NCBI GenBank assembly: GCA_947501315.1
Contig: CANMXH010000162.1
Coordinates: 1-5,117 of the forward strand
DNA from: Caulobacteraceae bacterium
Lineage (GTDB): Bacteria > Pseudomonadota > Alphaproteobacteria > Caulobacterales > Caulobacteraceae
DNA: 5,117 nt
Direction: 5' to 3'
Shown piece after piece: positions 5,029-5,117 of this stretch (the stretch's first letter is position 1; the number at the start of each line of letters is the position of its first letter). The position numbers and the translations under genes were made by a program. The notes under the pieces are model-generated. The model ran no database searches. It saw only the letters and a list, made by a program, of their open reading frames with translations, and had not been told where the DNA came from.

Positions 5029-5117
5029 ATGACCACGCCCGAACCGCGCCTGACCTCTCTCGCCCACGGCGGCGGCTGTGGCTGCAAACTGGCCCCGGCC
5101 GTGTTGCGCGACATTCT
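5029..5117 (+). CDS. selD: Selenide, water dikinase (selenophosphate synthase), N-terminal fragment
   Basis: SelD makes monoselenophosphate from selenide and ATP, the selenium donor for selenocysteine and for 2-selenouridine in tRNA. Only 29 codons are in the window; the complete enzyme is about 340-350 residues, so over 90% lies past the right edge. The fragment LTSLAHGGGCGCKLAPAVL (8-26) is the diagnostic N-terminal active-site segment. Cys17, Cys19 and Lys20 fall at the same numbers as in the E. coli enzyme, where Cys17 and Lys20 are essential. Position 17 is TGT, so this is the cysteine form and not a UGA-encoded selenoprotein. The ATG at 5029 has no recognisable ribosome binding site. 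An ATG five bases earlier is in another frame and stops after two codons. The gene is divergent from the M20 amidohydrolase with 115 bp between starts. The short fragment is distinctive enough for a confident call. Confidence 0.9.
   Translation, partial: MTTPEPRLTSLAHGGGCGCKLAPAVLRDI

Noticed and set aside
5024..5032. Two-codon upstream frame ATGCCATGA overlapping the selD start
   Set aside because: It has no ribosome binding site and such arrangements arise easily by chance. If selD is leaderless it would not even be transcribed.

Overview
The window is 5,117 bp of GC-rich, densely coded bacterial chromosome. The proteins, the GC-biased third codon positions and the gene set (exported M20 amidohydrolase, ELM1-type putative glycosyltransferase, GreA, Cys-type SelD) point to an alphaproteobacterium. 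My best guess is the Caulobacterales, in the Brevundimonas/Caulobacter range, judged by general resemblance and not by a database search. I see no rRNA, tRNA, insertion sequence, phage gene, CRISPR array or attachment site.

Layout, left to right. (1) Positions 1-578, minus strand: the N-terminal 192 residues of thioredoxin reductase (trxB), cut by the window edge. (2) 646-969, plus strand and divergent from trxB: a 107-residue glycine-zipper membrane protein with an Asp/Gly-rich tail, function unknown. (3) 966-2428, minus strand: greA followed by an ELM1-family gene. They overlap by 10 bp and are probably translationally coupled. The ELM1 gene converges on the small plus-strand gene, and the two stop codons share one CTAG. 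(4) 2570-2758, minus strand: a 62-residue two-helix membrane protein, unknown. (5) 2853-3518, minus strand: a glutathione S-transferase family protein. (6) 3591-4913, minus strand: a 440-residue exported M20 amidohydrolase with complete metal-binding motifs. (7) 5029-5117, plus strand and divergent from the M20 gene: the first 29 codons of selD, cut by the right edge.

How the genes relate. Five genes in a row run on the minus strand (M20, gst, the 62-residue protein, greA, elm1). Only greA-elm1 has a gap tight enough to argue for an operon; the other gaps are 72, 94 and 141 bp and two of them carry weak promoter candidates. TrxB, the GST and SelD all touch thiol or selenium redox chemistry, but they are on different transcription units and I see no sign that they form one system.

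I found no convincing undescribed system here. The most interesting items are modest: possible leaderless expression of trxB and selD, the greA-elm1 coupling, the uncharacterised glycine-zipper protein with its acidic Gly/Asp tail, and a pair of mutually exclusive hairpins between gst and the 62-residue membrane protein.
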